Source: Hyphomicrobiales bacterium (GTDB lineage Bacteria > Pseudomonadota > Alphaproteobacteria > Rhizobiales > CAJQND01). From it: a stretch of 64,000 nucleotides of DNA. This document shows, in pieces, positions 62,644-64,000 of the stretch; position 1 is the first letter of the stretch, and every line of letters begins with the position of its first letter. The position numbers were made by a program, and so were the translations under genes. The stretch is taken from assembly GCA_028285595.1 (NCBI GenBank), contig JANQOW010000133.1, positions 1 to 64,000 on the forward strand. The letters are read 5' to 3'. The notes beneath the pieces were generated by a model, which worked only from the letters and a program-made list of their open reading frames with translations, ran no database searches and was not told the DNA's origin.

Positions 62644-62735
62644 TGCTTTAGGCCTTCAGAAGGTCAAAGGGGTTTGGGGCCCAACTCAGCTGACATGTTT
62701 GATCGCAGGTGATTTCGGTGCATCTCCGGCAGTGT

Positions 62736-63107
62736 TCAGTCGGGCCCTTGCGTTAGAGCAATTCGATTGCCTTCGCTGTCTTCGAACTCGGCCACGTAGC
62801 CCGCTTCCCCAAGGTTTTTCTTGGAATAGAGTACCTTTGAGCCGCGCCCCACGGCGCGGGCAAGAACGGCATCAATATCGGTGACATCGAAATAGATGAG
62901 GCAGCCGTCATGAGACGGTTTGTAAACATCGCCACTGGCCAGAGCACCGCTGGCGCCGGGCTGACCGTCATCGCGTGGAAAGAAAGCCATATCGTAGCCG
63001 TCCACAGATTGCCGGCTCAATTGGAGGCAAAGCACGTCTTGATAGAACCCGATGGCGCGCTCCATGTCGGTCACGGGTATCTCAAAATAAAGAACTGGAT
63101 TGACCAT
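62736..63107 (-). CDS. VOC (glyoxalase/bleomycin resistance) family protein
   Basis: A 123-residue single-module VOC protein. VLYFEIPVTDMERAIGFYQ at the N terminus and EFEDSEGNRIAL near the C terminus are the two half-module motifs; the Glu in EFED is the usual metal ligand. The real start is MVNPVLYF; the longer frame upstream lacks support. Substrate unknown. It is divergent from the hydrolase at the right edge. Confidence 0.85.
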   Translation of the reverse strand: MVNPVLYFEIPVTDMERAIGFYQDVLCLQLSRQSVDGYDMAFFPRDDGQPGASGALASGDVYKPSHDGCLIYFDVTDIDAVLARAVGRGSKVLYSKKNLGEAGYVAEFEDSEGNRIALTQGPD

Positions 63108-63308
63108 TATGAGCGCCCCTGGATTTGAGTATCCATTATCCTTCACGGATGAGGAATTGCAAGCAACCCGCATAGGCTTTCTTGCCGCCCCAAGCGCATT
63201 CCGGTGGGTGGGACGGGGTGCTTGGTTCCGTGCGCGGCGCAGGTCGACTATCATCTCGCTTAAGTTCCAGAGCGATCTGAAAAAAGTAGGCTGAGGGAGG
63301 ACGATCGA

Positions 63309-64000
63309 ATGGTGAATATGGTGCCGCAAACGGCCGGTGCGATTGATATCGTCGAGACCTTTCCCCGTTCGATCCGTGTCATTGAAGACCTGAGAATACC
63401 TGTTGCCGACGGGGTGGAGCTGTCCGCTCGTGTTTGGCTGCCGATTGATGCAGACCAGGATCCTGTGCCCGCCATCGTCGAGTACGTGCCCTTTCGCCAC
63501 CGGGACTTCACGGCACCCCGGGATGCGGCTCTCCATCCCTGGTTTGCAGGCCACGGTTATGCGTCAATCCGCCTGGAACTGAGAGGCTCCGGCGATTCCT
63601 CCGGCATACCCATGGACGAATACGTCAAGCAAGAGCAGGATGATGGCTTAGCGGCACTTGAATGGATCGCAGAGCAGCCTTGGTGCAGCGGCAATACGGG
63701 GATGATAGGTATCTCATGGGGTGGTTTTTCCGGGTTGCAGATTGCCGCGCGCAGACCGGACTCACTCAAAGCCATCATCACCGTTGATTCCACAGATGAC
63801 CGGTTCAACGACGACATTCACTACATGGGGGGCTGCCTCCTTTATGCCAACCTGTCCTGGGGTACTCAGTTGTTCACCTACATGATGCGGCCGCCCGATC
63901 CGGCACTGTCCGGGGAAGGCTGGCGGCAGAAATGGCTTGAACGATTGGAGCATGCACCATTTGTGCTGGAGGACTGGACCAGCCATCAGAGCAATGATGC
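63309..64000 (+). CDS. CocE/NonD-family hydrolase (S15-like), cut by window end
   Basis: The frame stays open to the right edge, giving at least 230 residues. It starts at ATG with GGGAGGA upstream. VRIEDLRI-like IRVIEDLRIPVADGVELSARVWLP opens in two parts at about 22-45; the nucleophile is Ser136 in IGISWGGFSG, and RLELRGSGDSSG (about 88-99) is the family's oxyanion segment. The family covers cocaine esterase and X-Pro peptidases, which cut esters or peptides. With creatininase, M20 and M81 genes upstream it fits a local set of amide/ester hydrolases. Confidence 0.87.
   Translation, partial: MVNMVPQTAGAIDIVETFPRSIRVIEDLRIPVADGVELSARVWLPIDADQDPVPAIVEYVPFRHRDFTAPRDAALHPWFAGHGYASIRLELRGSGDSSGIPMDEYVKQEQDDGLAALEWIAEQPWCSGNTGMIGISWGGFSGLQIAARRPDSLKAIITVDSTDDRFNDDIHYMGGCLLYANLSWGTQLFTYMMRPPDPALSGEGWRQKWLERLEHAPFVLEDWTSHQSND

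Noticed and set aside
1-64000. CRISPR arrays, insertion sequences, phage genes
   Set aside because: No tandem spaced repeats, transposase motifs or phage structural genes were seen.

Overview
The window reads as a stretch of a proteobacterial chromosome, most likely a marine alphaproteobacterium. Many genes are catabolic: TRAP, tripartite-tricarboxylate (TTT), phosphonate-type and dipeptide-type importers, each with its own regulator and enzymes. Gene starts with good Shine-Dalgarno sites and frequent ATGA/GTGA stop-start overlaps support the calls. No insertion sequence, phage gene or CRISPR array was seen. Species cannot be set from sequence reading alone.

Layout. 0-8.4 kb: a truncated membrane protein, an iron-containing alcohol dehydrogenase, a DUF3179 protein, and a LysR regulator divergent from an M24-family protein plus TRAP transporter (dctPQM type). 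8.4-15.5 kb, minus strand: a compact selenocysteine locus in transcription order selenoprotein - selA - selB - selC (tRNA-Sec) - selD (fused to an FAD/NAD oxidoreductase). The first gene appears as two reading frames split by a UGA; read through, it is one protein of the glycine/betaine/sarcosine/proline-reductase selenoprotein B family, with a U-P-F-C-T-C motif and a hairpin 11 nt downstream of the UGA. This is the most notable system here: a stand-alone selenoprotein with the whole machinery to make it.

15.6-32 kb: a beta-hydroxyacid dehydrogenase, NmrA-like/LysR pair, cupin, AraC regulator divergent from an acyl-CoA dehydrogenase/crotonase pair (DmdC/DmdD-like), alpha/beta hydrolase/ArsR pair, a membrane protein behind a strong inverted repeat, a three-gene dehydrogenase/aldo-keto reductase/amidohydrolase operon divergent from a GntR regulator, another aldo-keto reductase, and a cyclic-nucleotide-domain MscS channel. 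32.5-36 kb: phnD-phnC-phnE-phnE importer without C-P lyase genes. 36-49.3 kb: AraC regulator, PAS-like protein, metallophosphoesterase, TTT transporter (tctA, tctB and a divergent tctC) with a ROK regulator, a choline-sulfatase-like sulfatase, a thiamine-diphosphate enzyme and a GMC oxidoreductase.

49.3-64 kb: a Tat-exported pseudoazurin-like cupredoxin, then creatininase-family, M20 and M81/MlrC-type hydrolases followed by a five-gene dipeptide ABC importer with coupled genes, a LysR regulator, a SelA-like PLP enzyme paired with a RidA protein, a VOC protein and a CocE/NonD-type hydrolase cut by the window end. Together these look like an uptake-and-hydrolysis unit for an amide or peptide substrate, but the substrate cannot be read from sequence.
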